Shown: piece after piece, positions 8,374 to 16,140 of the stretch | Layout of the letters: the number at the start of each line of letters is the position of its first letter | Position numbering within the stretch: position 1 is the stretch's first letter | Assembly (NCBI GenBank): GCA_003221825.1 | Contig: QHUE01000069.1 | Span: 1 to 30,308, forward strand | Direction of reading: 5' to 3' | Length of the DNA: 30,308 bases | From: Gemmatimonadota bacterium | Lineage (GTDB): Bacteria > Gemmatimonadota > Gemmatimonadetes > Gemmatimonadales > GWC2-71-9 | Position numbers and translations under genes: made by a program | Notes under the pieces: generated by a model | Database searches by the model: none | What the model was told of the DNA's origin: nothing | What the model saw: the letters and a program-made list of their open reading frames with translations, nothing else

Positions 8374-9149
8374 TCGCCCTCACGCTCGCAGCGCTGGTGC
8401 TGCTCCAGCAGCAGTCGTTGGAACGGCGCGTCGCCGGCGCGCCCGACGGCTCGGTGCGGTTCAGCTTTGCCGCCAAGCCAGGCGTCTACGGCAACGGCCG
8501 CAACATGATCAGCTGGGATTGTGACAAGGGGAACTGCCACAACCGCCAAGTCGACGGGAATTGGGACGATCGCAACGACTGGGACTCGCCGTGCGACTCG
8601 GGCCCAGTTCGCGTAGCCCTCACCAAGAGCGGCGGACGTATCACCGATCTCCGTGTCTACGTGGGAGGCGAGTGGCGCGCCAGCACATCGGCAACGGATC
8701 TCGGCACGGTCAGCACGAAAGACGCCGCGAGCTATCTGCTCGCGCTTGCGTTGAAGGATGAAAGCCGCGCCTCCGAAAAGGCGATCTTCCCGGCCGTGCT
8801 CGCCGACAGCGTCACGATCTGGCCCGACCTCTTGAAGATCGCAAAAGCGGACAACGTCTCGCGGAAGGTGAAGCGCTCGGCCGTGTTCTGGCTGGGACAA
8901 GCGGCCGGAGATGCCGCCACGCGGGGGCTGACCGACCTGGTCGACGACGGGAGTGCGGACCACGAGGTGCGCGAGACGGCGGTATTTGCCTTGTCGCAAC
9001 GCCCCCACGAAGAGGGCGTGCCGGCGCTCATCCGGATCGTCAAGGAGAACAAAGACCCCGATCTCCGCCGCAAGGCGATCTTCTGGCTGGGTCAGTCGGA
9101 TGACCCCCGCGCGCTGTCGTTGTTCGAGGAGTTACTCACCCGGCCCTGA
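8370..9149 (+). CDS. Second secreted HEAT-repeat protein (259 aa) of the ECF operon
   Basis: Overlaps the preceding gene by 4 bases (ATGA). A short hydrophobic N-terminus (MIALTLAALVLLQQQ) suggests export. Residues 20-110 form a distinct domain with four cysteines in two pairs (DCDKGNC and, after the Trp/Asp-rich stretch, SPCDSG), possibly disulfide-bonded. The C-terminal half has three clear 31-residue HEAT-like repeats (VKRSAVFWLGQ, VRETAVFALSQ, LRRKAIFWLGQ) and a degenerate one. These match the repeats of the upstream protein so closely that the two probably share a duplication origin, and they may stack on each other or on the same partner. Function unknown. Confidence 0.72.
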   Translation: MIALTLAALVLLQQQSLERRVAGAPDGSVRFSFAAKPGVYGNGRNMISWDCDKGNCHNRQVDGNWDDRNDWDSPCDSGPVRVALTKSGGRITDLRVYVGGEWRASTSATDLGTVSTKDAASYLLALALKDESRASEKAIFPAVLADSVTIWPDLLKIAKADNVSRKVKRSAVFWLGQAAGDAATRGLTDLVDDGSADHEVRETAVFALSQRPHEEGVPALIRIVKENKDPDLRRKAIFWLGQSDDPRALSLFEELLTRP

Positions 9150-9161
9150 GTATCTTGTGGC

Positions 9162-9764
9162 ATGCCTTTCTGGACCGGACGGCGTGCCCTCGGCGGGATC
9201 CTCCTTGCAGTCGTCCTGGTGGCGCTCGCCTGGGCGGCCTTGGTAGTCGCGGTCGCGGTCCAGGCTGCCCATGATGAGGCCACCGGCGCCGACGCCATCG
9301 CGGTGCTCGGCGCCGCGCAGTATAACGGCCGGCCCTCTCCTGTCTTCCGCGCTCGCCTTGACCACGCGGCCGCCCTGTATCAACGCGGCTTCGCGCCGAC
9401 CGTGCTGGTCACCGGCGGCGTCGGCGCCCGCGACACACTCAACGAAGCCAATGTCGGCCGCACATACCTCCTGCGGCTCGGCATGCCCGAGGAGGCGGTG
9501 ATTCCACTCGCCGGCGGCCACGACACCTTCACATCCATCGACCAGGTGCGGCGGTGGTTCGACGGGCGCGACAGCCGGCGGGTGCTCCTCGTCAGCGATG
9601 GCTTTCACATGTTGCGATTGCAGATCATTGCGAGACGCCTGGGGCTCACACCGTACACATCACCCGCCCCCGGATCTCCGATCCACGCCAACGTGCGGCG
9701 CAACACCGGATATCTCTTCGCGGAAGGGTTCAAGGTGCCCTTCACCTGGCTGTTCCAGCGCTAG
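9162..9764 (+). CDS. YdcF/SanA/ElyC-family (DUF218) membrane protein
   Basis: A 200-aa protein with one N-terminal membrane segment (about 10-33) and a DUF218 domain: GADAIAVLGAAQYNGRPS, RLDHAAALY, VLVTGG near residue 82, the EA/N-R-T region after it, and LLVSDGFHMLR near 145-155. Family members in E. coli (SanA, ElyC) affect envelope integrity and peptidoglycan or lipid-carrier metabolism; the biochemical activity is not firmly established. It lies 12 bases after the HEAT gene. A TATCTT hexamer sits 5 bases before the ATG and no Shine-Dalgarno is seen, so it may also have its own leaderless promoter. Confidence 0.85.
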   Translation: MPFWTGRRALGGILLAVVLVALAWAALVVAVAVQAAHDEATGADAIAVLGAAQYNGRPSPVFRARLDHAAALYQRGFAPTVLVTGGVGARDTLNEANVGRTYLLRLGMPEEAVIPLAGGHDTFTSIDQVRRWFDGRDSRRVLLVSDGFHMLRLQIIARRLGLTPYTSPAPGSPIHANVRRNTGYLFAEGFKVPFTWLFQR

Positions 9765-9777
9765 ACAGGAGTGGGTG

Positions 9778-10317
9778 ATGCGGCTCGACACCAAGCGAAT
9801 CCACTCCGGTCGGGTCATCGACCTGGACGTGGATACGGTGCGGTTTCCAGACGGCTCCACGGGACAACTCGAGATGATTCGCCACCCGGGCGCGGCGGCC
9901 GTCATTCCGTTCGCCTCCGATCCGCTCGGGCCGGACCCGACGATCCTGCTGATTCAACAGTACCGCTACGCCACGAACGGATCGCTGATCGAGATCCCGG
10001 CGGGACGGCTAAATCCCGGAGAGGATCCGCGGGTCTGCGCTGAACGGGAGTTGCTTGAAGAAGTGGGTGTGAAAGCCGGGCGGATCGAGCGTCTTACTAC
10101 TATATGGACAACGCCCGGTTTCACGGACGAACGCATTCACCTCTTTTGGGCGACCGACCTGACCGCGGACAGACCCGCGCGGGAGCCGGACGAATTCATC
10201 GAAGTGACGCCGAAGCCGCTGTCGGAGGTCCTCAAGCTCATCAGAAGTGGCGTGATTTCAGACGCCAAGACCGCCTTGGCGGTGCTTTTCGTAGCGGGTT
10301 TCATCCTGGAGCATTAG
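9778..10317 (+). CDS. nudF: Nudix hydrolase, ADP-ribose pyrophosphatase type
   Basis: Hydrolyses ADP-ribose or a similar nucleoside diphosphate sugar to AMP and a sugar phosphate, using Mg2+. The complete Nudix box is present (starting GRLNPGE and ending RELLEEVGV: G-x5-E-x7-R-E-x2-E-E-x-G). The layout matches the ADPRase group, with YRYATNGSLIEIPAGRLNPG before the box and TTIWTTPGFTDERIHLFWA after it. The ATG at 9778 follows an AGGAG at good distance (a GTG one codon earlier is an alternative). It lies 13 bases after the YdcF-type gene, probably in the same transcript. The symbol is a best guess among closely related ADPRase names. Confidence 0.85.
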   Translation: MRLDTKRIHSGRVIDLDVDTVRFPDGSTGQLEMIRHPGAAAVIPFASDPLGPDPTILLIQQYRYATNGSLIEIPAGRLNPGEDPRVCAERELLEEVGVKAGRIERLTTIWTTPGFTDERIHLFWATDLTADRPAREPDEFIEVTPKPLSEVLKLIRSGVISDAKTALAVLFVAGFILEH

Positions 10318-10529
10318 CCCTCCCACTCCTCCGATCTAGATCGAATGTGGAATTGCGGCGTCCCCCGGCTAGGACAATATTCCCCCTTTCGCATCCCGCT
10401 GCGAGTCGCAACACATTGTGCAGTAATGAGTTATGCACATGGCCTGGGAGGGCACAGATTGTGCCAAGTCCTCAGAAGGCGAATCAGAACAAAAGTTTTC
10501 GCGTTCCCGTCCGAAACACAAGGGTACTT
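10318..10529 (+). other. Intergenic leader upstream of the second ECF sigma gene
   Basis: This 212-base gap, AT-richer than its surroundings, has no ORF I can support. It contains a 12-bp perfect palindrome CGATCTAGATCG at 10332-10343 and a 6-bp inverted repeat GGCACA-GAT-TGTGCC at 10451-10465. A related CATTGTGCA lies just upstream, and AAGGG precedes the downstream ATG as a possible ribosome binding site. The inverted repeats could be operator sites or the base of a leader RNA. I cannot assign a promoter with confidence. Confidence 0.4.
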
Positions 10530-11174
10530 ATGCGGACCACGCTAAAGCGTCCCACACCAGCTGCCGACCCGCAGCGCGCGCTGCAACGCGAGGCGCTGCA
10601 TGAGCTCGACGACGGACAGGTCGTGATGCGTCACTTGGCGGGCGAGCCCCAGGCGTTCGGGACGCTCGTGGACCGTTACCAGACCCGGCTGCTCAACTTC
10701 GTCAATCGCACGATCGGCGATCGCGAGCGCGCCGAGGATCTCGTCCAGGAAGTCTTCATCCGGGTCTTCCGCCATCTGCATCGCTTCGACCAGACCAAGA
10801 AATTCTCGACCTGGATCTACACGATCGCGTCCAACCTCGCGAAGAACGAGCTACGTAACCGCAGCCGCAACCCCTTAGTGCTGTTCCAGACCATCAAGAA
10901 GAACTGGGAGGCCGATCATCGGCCCCTGCAGTTCGAGGACACCACGGCGCGGCCCGACGATCTGTACCGCAAGCGCTTCCTGAAAGACGCCGTGGATCAG
11001 TGCGTCCAGCGGCTGCCGGAACACCACCGGGAGGTCTTCGTGCTCCGGGAGCTCGAAGGGAAGAGCTACCAGGAAATCGCCGAAATCACCGGGTGCAATC
11101 TGGGGACCGTGAAAAGCCGCCTGAATCGGGCACGAAACAGCTTCGCCCAGCTGATCGGCCCGAGCCTCGTTTAG
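10530..11174 (+). CDS. ECF-family RNA polymerase sigma factor (second of two)
   Basis: A 214-aa sigma factor with region 2 at about residues 45-115 (DRERAEDLVQEVFIRVFRH, FSTWIYTIASNLAKNELR) and region 4 at about 155-210 (RLPEHHREVFVLRELEGKSY, QEIAEITGCNLGTVKSRLNRAR). An N-terminal tail of about 30 residues precedes the sigma fold. It resembles the SigW/RpoE group. The open frame extends back into the Nudix gene, but ATG 10530, preceded by AAGGG, is the natural start. The next gene encodes a zinc-finger anti-sigma candidate. The two are separated by a strong hairpin rather than overlapping, so their expression may be partly uncoupled. Confidence 0.93.
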   Translation: MRTTLKRPTPAADPQRALQREALHELDDGQVVMRHLAGEPQAFGTLVDRYQTRLLNFVNRTIGDRERAEDLVQEVFIRVFRHLHRFDQTKKFSTWIYTIASNLAKNELRNRSRNPLVLFQTIKKNWEADHRPLQFEDTTARPDDLYRKRFLKDAVDQCVQRLPEHHREVFVLRELEGKSYQEIAEITGCNLGTVKSRLNRARNSFAQLIGPSLV

Positions 11175-11195
11175 CTACAACCCGCGCGTCGCACC

Positions 11196-11225
11196 CCCCG
11201 GCCACGGAACACCCCGTGGCCGGGG
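11196..11225 (+). terminator. 12-bp GC-rich hairpin after the sigma gene
   Basis: CCCCGGCCACGG (11196-11207), loop AACACC, CCGTGGCCGGGG (11214-11225) form a perfect 12-bp stem 21 bases after the sigma stop. No T-tract follows, so it is not a classic intrinsic terminator; it may attenuate, stabilise the 3' end or act with Rho. A TACATT hexamer follows closely, before the next ATG. Confidence 0.55.
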
Positions 11226-11240
11226 TGGTACATTCCTCCC

Positions 11241-11729
11241 ATGCTTTGCAAGGAATTCCTCGAACGGCACAGCGATTTCCGGGACGGGGTAATTACGTCC
11301 TCCCGGGACCAGCGCCGGTTTGCACGGCATCTGGCCCATTGCGCGGCGTGTCGCCGCTACGACGCGACGATCCGTCAAGCCGTGCAAGCCCTGCACTCCG
11401 CATCCCCCATTACTCCTTCCGCCGACTTTCGCCAGCGCCTCGACGCCCGACTCGCCGTCGAGCGCCGGCGTGTACCGCGGCCGCCGGCGCAGGCCGGTGT
11501 ATCTGCCACGATGTTGGTGGTCGCCGCGTTCGCGCTCTTTTTCTTCGAGCTCGCGCAACGTCCCCGCATCGCCCGAGCGCCGCTGCTGCCACCGGTCGCG
11601 TTCCCCAAACCGGTCGCCGGTGCCGGACTGCCGTTCGTCTCTTTCCAGGATCCTCGCGCCAGTGTCGTCAGCGGGAATCCATATCCCTACGGCACCGTGA
11701 TCTTTCAGCCCGCATCAGCGTCGCGGTAG
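11241..11729 (+). CDS. ZAS-type zinc-finger anti-sigma factor
   Basis: A 162-aa protein with the zinc-binding anti-sigma signature H30-x3-C34-x2-C37 (HLAHCAAC), preceded by a helix that would wrap the sigma factor. One membrane segment follows (about 88-105, TMLVVAAFALFFFEL), then a short extracytoplasmic Pro/Ala-rich tail. This is the standard plan for an inner-membrane anti-sigma factor that sequesters the adjacent ECF sigma. There is no Shine-Dalgarno; CCTCCC precedes the ATG, and TACATT ends 6 bases before it, suggesting a leaderless transcript starting at or near the ATG. Confidence 0.8.
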   Translation: MLCKEFLERHSDFRDGVITSSRDQRRFARHLAHCAACRRYDATIRQAVQALHSASPITPSADFRQRLDARLAVERRRVPRPPAQAGVSATMLVVAAFALFFFELAQRPRIARAPLLPPVAFPKPVAGAGLPFVSFQDPRASVVSGNPYPYGTVIFQPASASR

Positions 11730-11776
11730 CGGTTTTCGACCTTTCTCCGGGCACTAGGGCGCGATAACTTCGCTGA

Positions 11777-12841
11777 ATGGCGGTGCTCACCCTCGACGCG
11801 CTCCTTCGCAGCCTCAAGAAGGGCGCTCGCAACCCCGAACCTGTCTATCTGCTGCACGGTGACGAAGATGTCCTCAAGGACGAGGCCATCCGGGCCCTCG
11901 TCGATACCGCCGTGGGATCCAGCCGGGACTTCAATCTGGATGTTCGCTTCGCTCCTGATCTGACGCCGGAGTCGTTTCACGCGCTCGTGAATACACCGCC
12001 GATGCTGGCCGAGCGGCGCGCCGTCGTGCTCCGTGGTGTCGAGCAGCTGGGCAAGCGAAAAACGAAGCTGCGCGACGAGGTGGTGCGTTACCTGGCATCG
12101 CCCAATCCGACCACTCTTCTTGTGCTCGTCGTCGCAGCAGGCGAGGAGCCCGATGCGGAGATTGTCCAGGCGTCGACCTCCGTTGCGCTGGAACCGCTCA
12201 GCGCCGAGCGCGTGCCGCGCTGGATCCAGCATCGCGCGACGACGCTGGGCATCACGCTCGCCACGGACGCCGGCGAGCTGCTCTTGAAGGCGGTCGGCAA
12301 TGACCTGTCCACGCTCAGCCGCGAGCTCGAGAAGCTCGCCTCGCTGGCCGTGGGGACGAGCCGGCCCGTGACCGCCGAGGACGTCACCAGCCTGGTCGGC
12401 GTGCGTCGCGGCGAAACAGTGTTCGATCTGGTTGAAGCGGCCCTCGGGCGCCAAGTGGCACGGGCCGCCCAGCTGGTGGAACCGGTCCTCGAGCAGGCGG
12501 GCATGAGCGGCGTCAAGATCATTTCCTTGCTCGGCACACATCTGGTGGGGACGGCGCTGGCGCGCTCCGAGCGCGATCGCGGCACGCCTGTGGCTCGCCT
12601 GCCGGACTCGCTGTACCGTCACATGCAGAGCGTCCGGCCGTACGGCATGCGCAGCTATAAAGAGGAAGCGGCCCGGTGGACCGCCTGGAGCGGAGTATGG
12701 ACCGGGCGGGAGCTGGGGCGTGCCCTCCGCGCGGCGCTGGCGGCAGATAACGCGTTGAAGACCGCCACGGTGTCGGACGATCGGGGGATCGTGACACAAC
12801 TGGTGCTGGGGTTTGCGGTGACGAAGCGGGAGGCGGCGTGA
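11777..12841 (+). CDS. holA: DNA polymerase III subunit delta
   Basis: Clamp-loader subunit that opens the beta clamp (dnaN product, also in this window). The 354-aa length is typical. The AAA+-like N-terminal domain begins NPEPVYLLHGDEDVLKDEAI. The beta-contacting region around TPPMLAERRAVVLRGVEQL and the second domain (SAERVPRWIQHRATTLG, LSRELEKLASLA) are recognisable, as is the C-terminal collar domain with VFDLVEAALGR. It starts 47 bases after the anti-sigma gene with no Shine-Dalgarno; TAACTT ends 6 bases before the ATG. Its stop overlaps the next start (GTGA). Confidence 0.93.
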   Translation: MAVLTLDALLRSLKKGARNPEPVYLLHGDEDVLKDEAIRALVDTAVGSSRDFNLDVRFAPDLTPESFHALVNTPPMLAERRAVVLRGVEQLGKRKTKLRDEVVRYLASPNPTTLLVLVVAAGEEPDAEIVQASTSVALEPLSAERVPRWIQHRATTLGITLATDAGELLLKAVGNDLSTLSRELEKLASLAVGTSRPVTAEDVTSLVGVRRGETVFDLVEAALGRQVARAAQLVEPVLEQAGMSGVKIISLLGTHLVGTALARSERDRGTPVARLPDSLYRHMQSVRPYGMRSYKEEAARWTAWSGVWTGRELGRALRAALAADNALKTATVSDDRGIVTQLVLGFAVTKREAA

Positions 12842-13704
12842 CGGGCGGAACGATGGAAAGATGGAAAGTTGGAAAGATCCTATCCATTGTGGCTCTTTCC
12901 ATCATTCCATCGTTCCATCTCTCCGCGCAGACCGACGTTCGCCTCGTCGAGGCGCTCCGCCTGGCGCAATCCGGCCAGGTCGATTCGGGTCGGAGTATCG
13001 TGCGTCGGCTGCTCGCGACCTTGTCGCCCGGCGACTCGGTGTATCCGCAGGCGCTGCTCGCGGCGGCGAAGATCGCCCCCGACGCGCCGACGGTCGCTTC
13101 CTATCTCAACCGCATTGTCGTCGAGTACGGCGCCGGACCGTGGGCGGACGACGCCCTGTTGTTGCTGACGCAACTCTACTGGGCGCAACGGGACCCGGCA
13201 CAGACGGTCCAGTTTGCGGAGCGGCTGAACCGCGACTATCCGGACTCGCCGCTCAGGCCACGCGCCAACTTCTCCGCGGGGCGCGCGTACTTCGAGCTCA
13301 AGAACGAGACGCGCGGCTGCGAGTTGATCCGGCAGGCGCTCGACGGCGCCGGTGACGACGTCGAATTCAGGAATCAGGTGACCTTCTACGCGGCGCGGTG
13401 CAGCCTGCCGTCCAGCACGACCACGACGAGCGCGCCCGCGGCGCCACCCGATACCACCGCGAAGACGCCGCCGGCGCCGCACGCGTTCGCCGTCCAGGTC
13501 CTCGCGGTGAAGAGCGCCGCGCAAGTGGACGACATGCTCACCCGTCTCAAGGTGATGGGCTTCGACGCCCGCGTGGTGCGAGACACCACCGGCTTCTTCA
13601 AAGTGCGCGTGGGCCGCTACGCGACGCGTGAGGAAGCCCAGCGGGCGCAGCAGCGCCTCAAGCAAAAAGTCGGCGGCCAGCCCTTCGTGGTGGATGAGCC
13701 GTGA
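12838..13704 (+). CDS. Exported TPR-SPOR domain protein
   Basis: Envelope protein likely to bind septal or denuded peptidoglycan through a C-terminal SPOR domain (about residues 216-288: FAVQVLAVKSAAQVDDML, ARVVRDTTGFFKVRVGRY). The middle (about 35-190) is a set of helical TPR-like repeats similar to YbgF/CpoB proteins (YGAGPWADDALLLL, YPDSPLRPRANFSAGRAY), joined by a Thr/Pro/Ala linker. The N-terminus is a signal peptide ending HLSAQ. The start is the GTG at 12838, with GGGAGG just upstream and a 4-bp overlap with holA; an in-frame ATG lies at 12853. Oddity: most of the signal peptide is encoded by an inverted pair of octamer-repeat arms. Confidence 0.85.
   Translation: MTGGTMERWKVGKILSIVALSIIPSFHLSAQTDVRLVEALRLAQSGQVDSGRSIVRRLLATLSPGDSVYPQALLAAAKIAPDAPTVASYLNRIVVEYGAGPWADDALLLLTQLYWAQRDPAQTVQFAERLNRDYPDSPLRPRANFSAGRAYFELKNETRGCELIRQALDGAGDDVEFRNQVTFYAARCSLPSSTTTTSAPAAPPDTTAKTPPAPHAFAVQVLAVKSAAQVDDMLTRLKVMGFDARVVRDTTGFFKVRVGRYATREEAQRAQQRLKQKVGGQPFVVDEP
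12847..12924. repeat. Octamer-repeat inverted pair (locus A)
   Basis: Forward arm 12847-12878 consists of four 8-bp units GGAACGAT, GGAAAGAT, GGAAAGTT, GGAAAGAT. Reverse arm 12893-12924 consists of four units CTCTTTCC, ATCATTCC, ATCGTTCC, ATCTCTCC. The inner 22 bases of the arms pair with one mismatch. The repeat lies within the first 29 codons of the SPOR gene and encodes its n-region and h-region. Confidence 0.85.
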
Positions 13705-15587
13705 CCGCGGTGACGGAAACGCCACTCATGCAGCAGTATCGTGACATCAAGGCCCGCCATCCCCAGACCATCCTGTTTTTTCGCATGGGTGACTTCTACG
13801 AGATGTTCGAGGACGATGCCAAGCTCGCCGCACGCGAGCTGGGGCTGACGCTCACATCACGCAACAACGGCGGCGCCGCCGAGGTACCGCTCGCCGGGGT
13901 GCCCGTGAAGGCGGCCACCGAGTATCTGCGGCGGCTCATCGCGAAAGGGCACCGCGTCGCGATCTGCGAGCAGATCGAGGATCCCAAGCTCGCCAAAGGT
14001 GTCGTCCGGCGAGCCGTCGTCGAGACGGTCACGCCCGGCACCGTGCTCACGGATGACTGGCTCGTCCGGAACCGGAACAACTATCTCGTTGCCGTGGATC
14101 CGCGGGGCACCGCCGCGGGGCTCGCTACGCTGGACATCACGACGGGGGAGCTGTTCCTCGAGGTCGTCCCCGCGGGGGACATCGAGTCTACGCTGGGCCG
14201 CTATGAGGCACGCGAGCTCGTCGTTCCGGCGGACGTTCCTGTGCCCGCGTTCGCCACGACGCTGACGACGCGCGAAGCGTGGGAGTTCGACCCGGAGCTC
14301 GCCCGCGAAGATCTGCAGCGGACCTACGGCATCGCCTCACTCGACGGCCTCGGCGTCAGCGCCGACGACCGCCCCGCGATCGGCGCCGCCGGCGCACTGC
14401 TGCGCTACGCGCGCGAGCTCAAGCCCGGCGGACTGCCGCACCTGGCGCATCCGACCGTCGTGCGCCGCGGCGACGTGCTGCCGCTCGACGAGATGACGCG
14501 CCGCAATCTCGAGCTCGTCGAGCCACTCCGCGCCGGCGCAGAAGGCGCCACGCTGCTCGCGGTCATCGACCGCACCCTGACGCCCATGGGGGGCCGGCTG
14601 CTGCGCCGCTGGCTGCTCGCGCCCCTGGTCGATCCTGCCGCGATCAACGCCCGGCTCGATGCCGTGCAGGTGCTGGTGAGCGACGGCCGCGGCCGCGAAC
14701 GGCTGCGGGAGGCACTCGACGGTGTGCGCGACCTGGAGCGCCTGGCCGGACGTGCGGCGCTCGGCCGAGCCACGCCACGTGAGATGGGTGCGCTGCGCGA
14801 CTCGATTCTGCGTCTCCCCGATGTCGCGGGCGCGCTTGGCGGACTCGAGGGGCGCGAGCGATCCGCGCTTCTGGAAGAAAGCGCGCACCAGCTCGACCTG
14901 CTGACCGATCTCGGGGACGAGCTGTCGCGCGCGCTCGTGGAGCGGCCGCTGGCGCAGCTCGATGACGGCGACGCGATCAAGGCCGGGTACGATGCTGACC
15001 TCGACGAGCTGAAAGCGGCGCGGGACGGCGGCAAGCAGTACATCGCGGCGCTGCAGTCGCGCGAGCGCGAGCGCACCGGCATCGGGTCGCTCAAGGTCGG
15101 CTTCAACAAGGTCTTCGGCTACTACATCGAAGTCACGCACGCCCACCGCGACCGCATTCCGGCGGACTACGAGCGGCGGCAAACGCTCACGGGCGCGGAG
15201 CGCTATGTGACGCCCGACCTGAAGGAGTACGAGGCCAAGGTCCTCGGCGCCGAGGAGCGCATCGCGGCGCGCGAGGCCGAGGTGCTGGACCAGCTGCGGC
15301 GCCGCGTCGGCTCGGGTGTGGCGCGCGTCCAGACCACCGCCGGCCTAGCGGCGCGCCTCGACGCGTGGGCTGCGCTAGCCGACGTCGCCGAGCGCGAGCG
15401 GTCCCAACATGGCCGGCAAATCCACCTTGCTTCGCCAGGTGGGGCTGTGCGTCGTACTGGGGCAGATCGGCTCGTTCGTGCCGTGCCGGCGCGCGACGAT
15501 TGGCGTGGTCGATCGTCTGTTCACGCGTGTGGGCGCGTCCGACAACCTCGTGCGCGGGCAGTCCACCTTCATGGTCGAGATGAGTGA
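13701..15587 (+). CDS. mutS: MutS mismatch repair protein, N-terminal part (disrupted gene)
   Basis: Carries MutS domains I-IV: the mismatch-reading F-Y-E at residues 32-34 (GDFYEMF), the connector, the lever and clamp regions (GIGSLKVGFNKVFGYYIEVTHAH near 455-478) and the helical core down to LAARLDAWAALADVAERE, about residue 566. After that the frame reads nonsense to 15587. MutS ATP-binding sequence continues in another frame from 15400. A piece of roughly 45 residues expected from the family, including the GRHPVVE segment before the Walker A motif, is absent. The GTG start overlaps the SPOR stop by 4 bases. Either the gene is dead or the assembly has lost about 140 bases; the intact flanks make a recent event or an artefact likely. 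Confidence 0.9.
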   Translation: MTAVTETPLMQQYRDIKARHPQTILFFRMGDFYEMFEDDAKLAARELGLTLTSRNNGGAAEVPLAGVPVKAATEYLRRLIAKGHRVAICEQIEDPKLAKGVVRRAVVETVTPGTVLTDDWLVRNRNNYLVAVDPRGTAAGLATLDITTGELFLEVVPAGDIESTLGRYEARELVVPADVPVPAFATTLTTREAWEFDPELAREDLQRTYGIASLDGLGVSADDRPAIGAAGALLRYARELKPGGLPHLAHPTVVRRGDVLPLDEMTRRNLELVEPLRAGAEGATLLAVIDRTLTPMGGRLLRRWLLAPLVDPAAINARLDAVQVLVSDGRGRERLREALDGVRDLERLAGRAALGRATPREMGALRDSILRLPDVAGALGGLEGRERSALLEESAHQLDLLTDLGDELSRALVERPLAQLDDGDAIKAGYDADLDELKAARDGGKQYIAALQSRERERTGIGSLKVGFNKVFGYYIEVTHAHRDRIPADYERRQTLTGAERYVTPDLKEYEAKVLGAEERIAAREAEVLDQLRRRVGSGVARVQTTAGLAARLDAWAALADVAERERSQHGRQIHLASPGGAVRRTGADRLVRAVPARDDWRGRSSVHACGRVRQPRARAVHLHGRDE

Positions 15588-16140
15588 GACGAGCGCGATC
15601 CTGCACGCCGCCACCGCCCGGAGCCTGGTGTTGCTCGACGAGATCGGGCGCGGCACATCGACCTACGACGGCGTCGCGATCGCCTGGGCGGTCACGGAGT
15701 GCCTGCACAACAGCATCGGATGCAAGACGATCTTCGCGACCCACTACCATGAGCTGACACAGCTCACCGAAGAGCTCGAGCACGTCCGCAACTTCAACGT
15801 GGCCGTGCGCGAGGTCGGCGAAGAAATCGTGTTCCTGCATCGGCTCGAGCCGGGCGGCGCGGACCGTTCGTACGGCATTCATGTGGGCCGGCTCGCGGGA
15901 CTGCCCGCTCCGGTCGTGAGCCGCGCCTGGCAGGTCCTCAAGCTGCTCGAGGCCGGCCACCACGTGGCGAAGCAGCGGCCCCCGTCCCCGCTCGATGCCG
16001 CGCAACTGGGCTTGTTTGCGCCCGCGCCCGATCCGCTGCTCCTCGAACTGGACGGCCTGGATGTCGACACGTTGTCGCCCCTCGATGCCTTGAATCGCCT
16101 GGCGGCCTGGCAGAAGCGGCGGAAGGATGGAGGCTCGTGA
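15409..16140 (+). CDS. mutS: MutS mismatch repair protein, C-terminal ATPase part (disrupted gene)
   Basis: Continues MutS from its Walker A motif: GPN is encoded at 15400-15408 and MAGKSTLLRQVGL begins at the ATG at 15409. The rest of the ATPase is intact: QSTFMVEMSETSAIL signature, Walker B LVLLDEIGRGTSTYDG, ATHYHEL, and YGIHVGRLAGLP, then the dimerisation tail. The ATG is an internal Met of the Walker A loop, not a natural start, so this is not expected to be an independent gene. The Asp/Glu and His residues needed for ATP hydrolysis are all present, and no decay is visible other than the junction near 15396-15400. Its stop overlaps the next gene's GTG. Confidence 0.9.
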   Translation: MAGKSTLLRQVGLCVVLGQIGSFVPCRRATIGVVDRLFTRVGASDNLVRGQSTFMVEMSETSAILHAATARSLVLLDEIGRGTSTYDGVAIAWAVTECLHNSIGCKTIFATHYHELTQLTEELEHVRNFNVAVREVGEEIVFLHRLEPGGADRSYGIHVGRLAGLPAPVVSRAWQVLKLLEAGHHVAKQRPPSPLDAAQLGLFAPAPDPLLLELDGLDVDTLSPLDALNRLAAWQKRRKDGGS

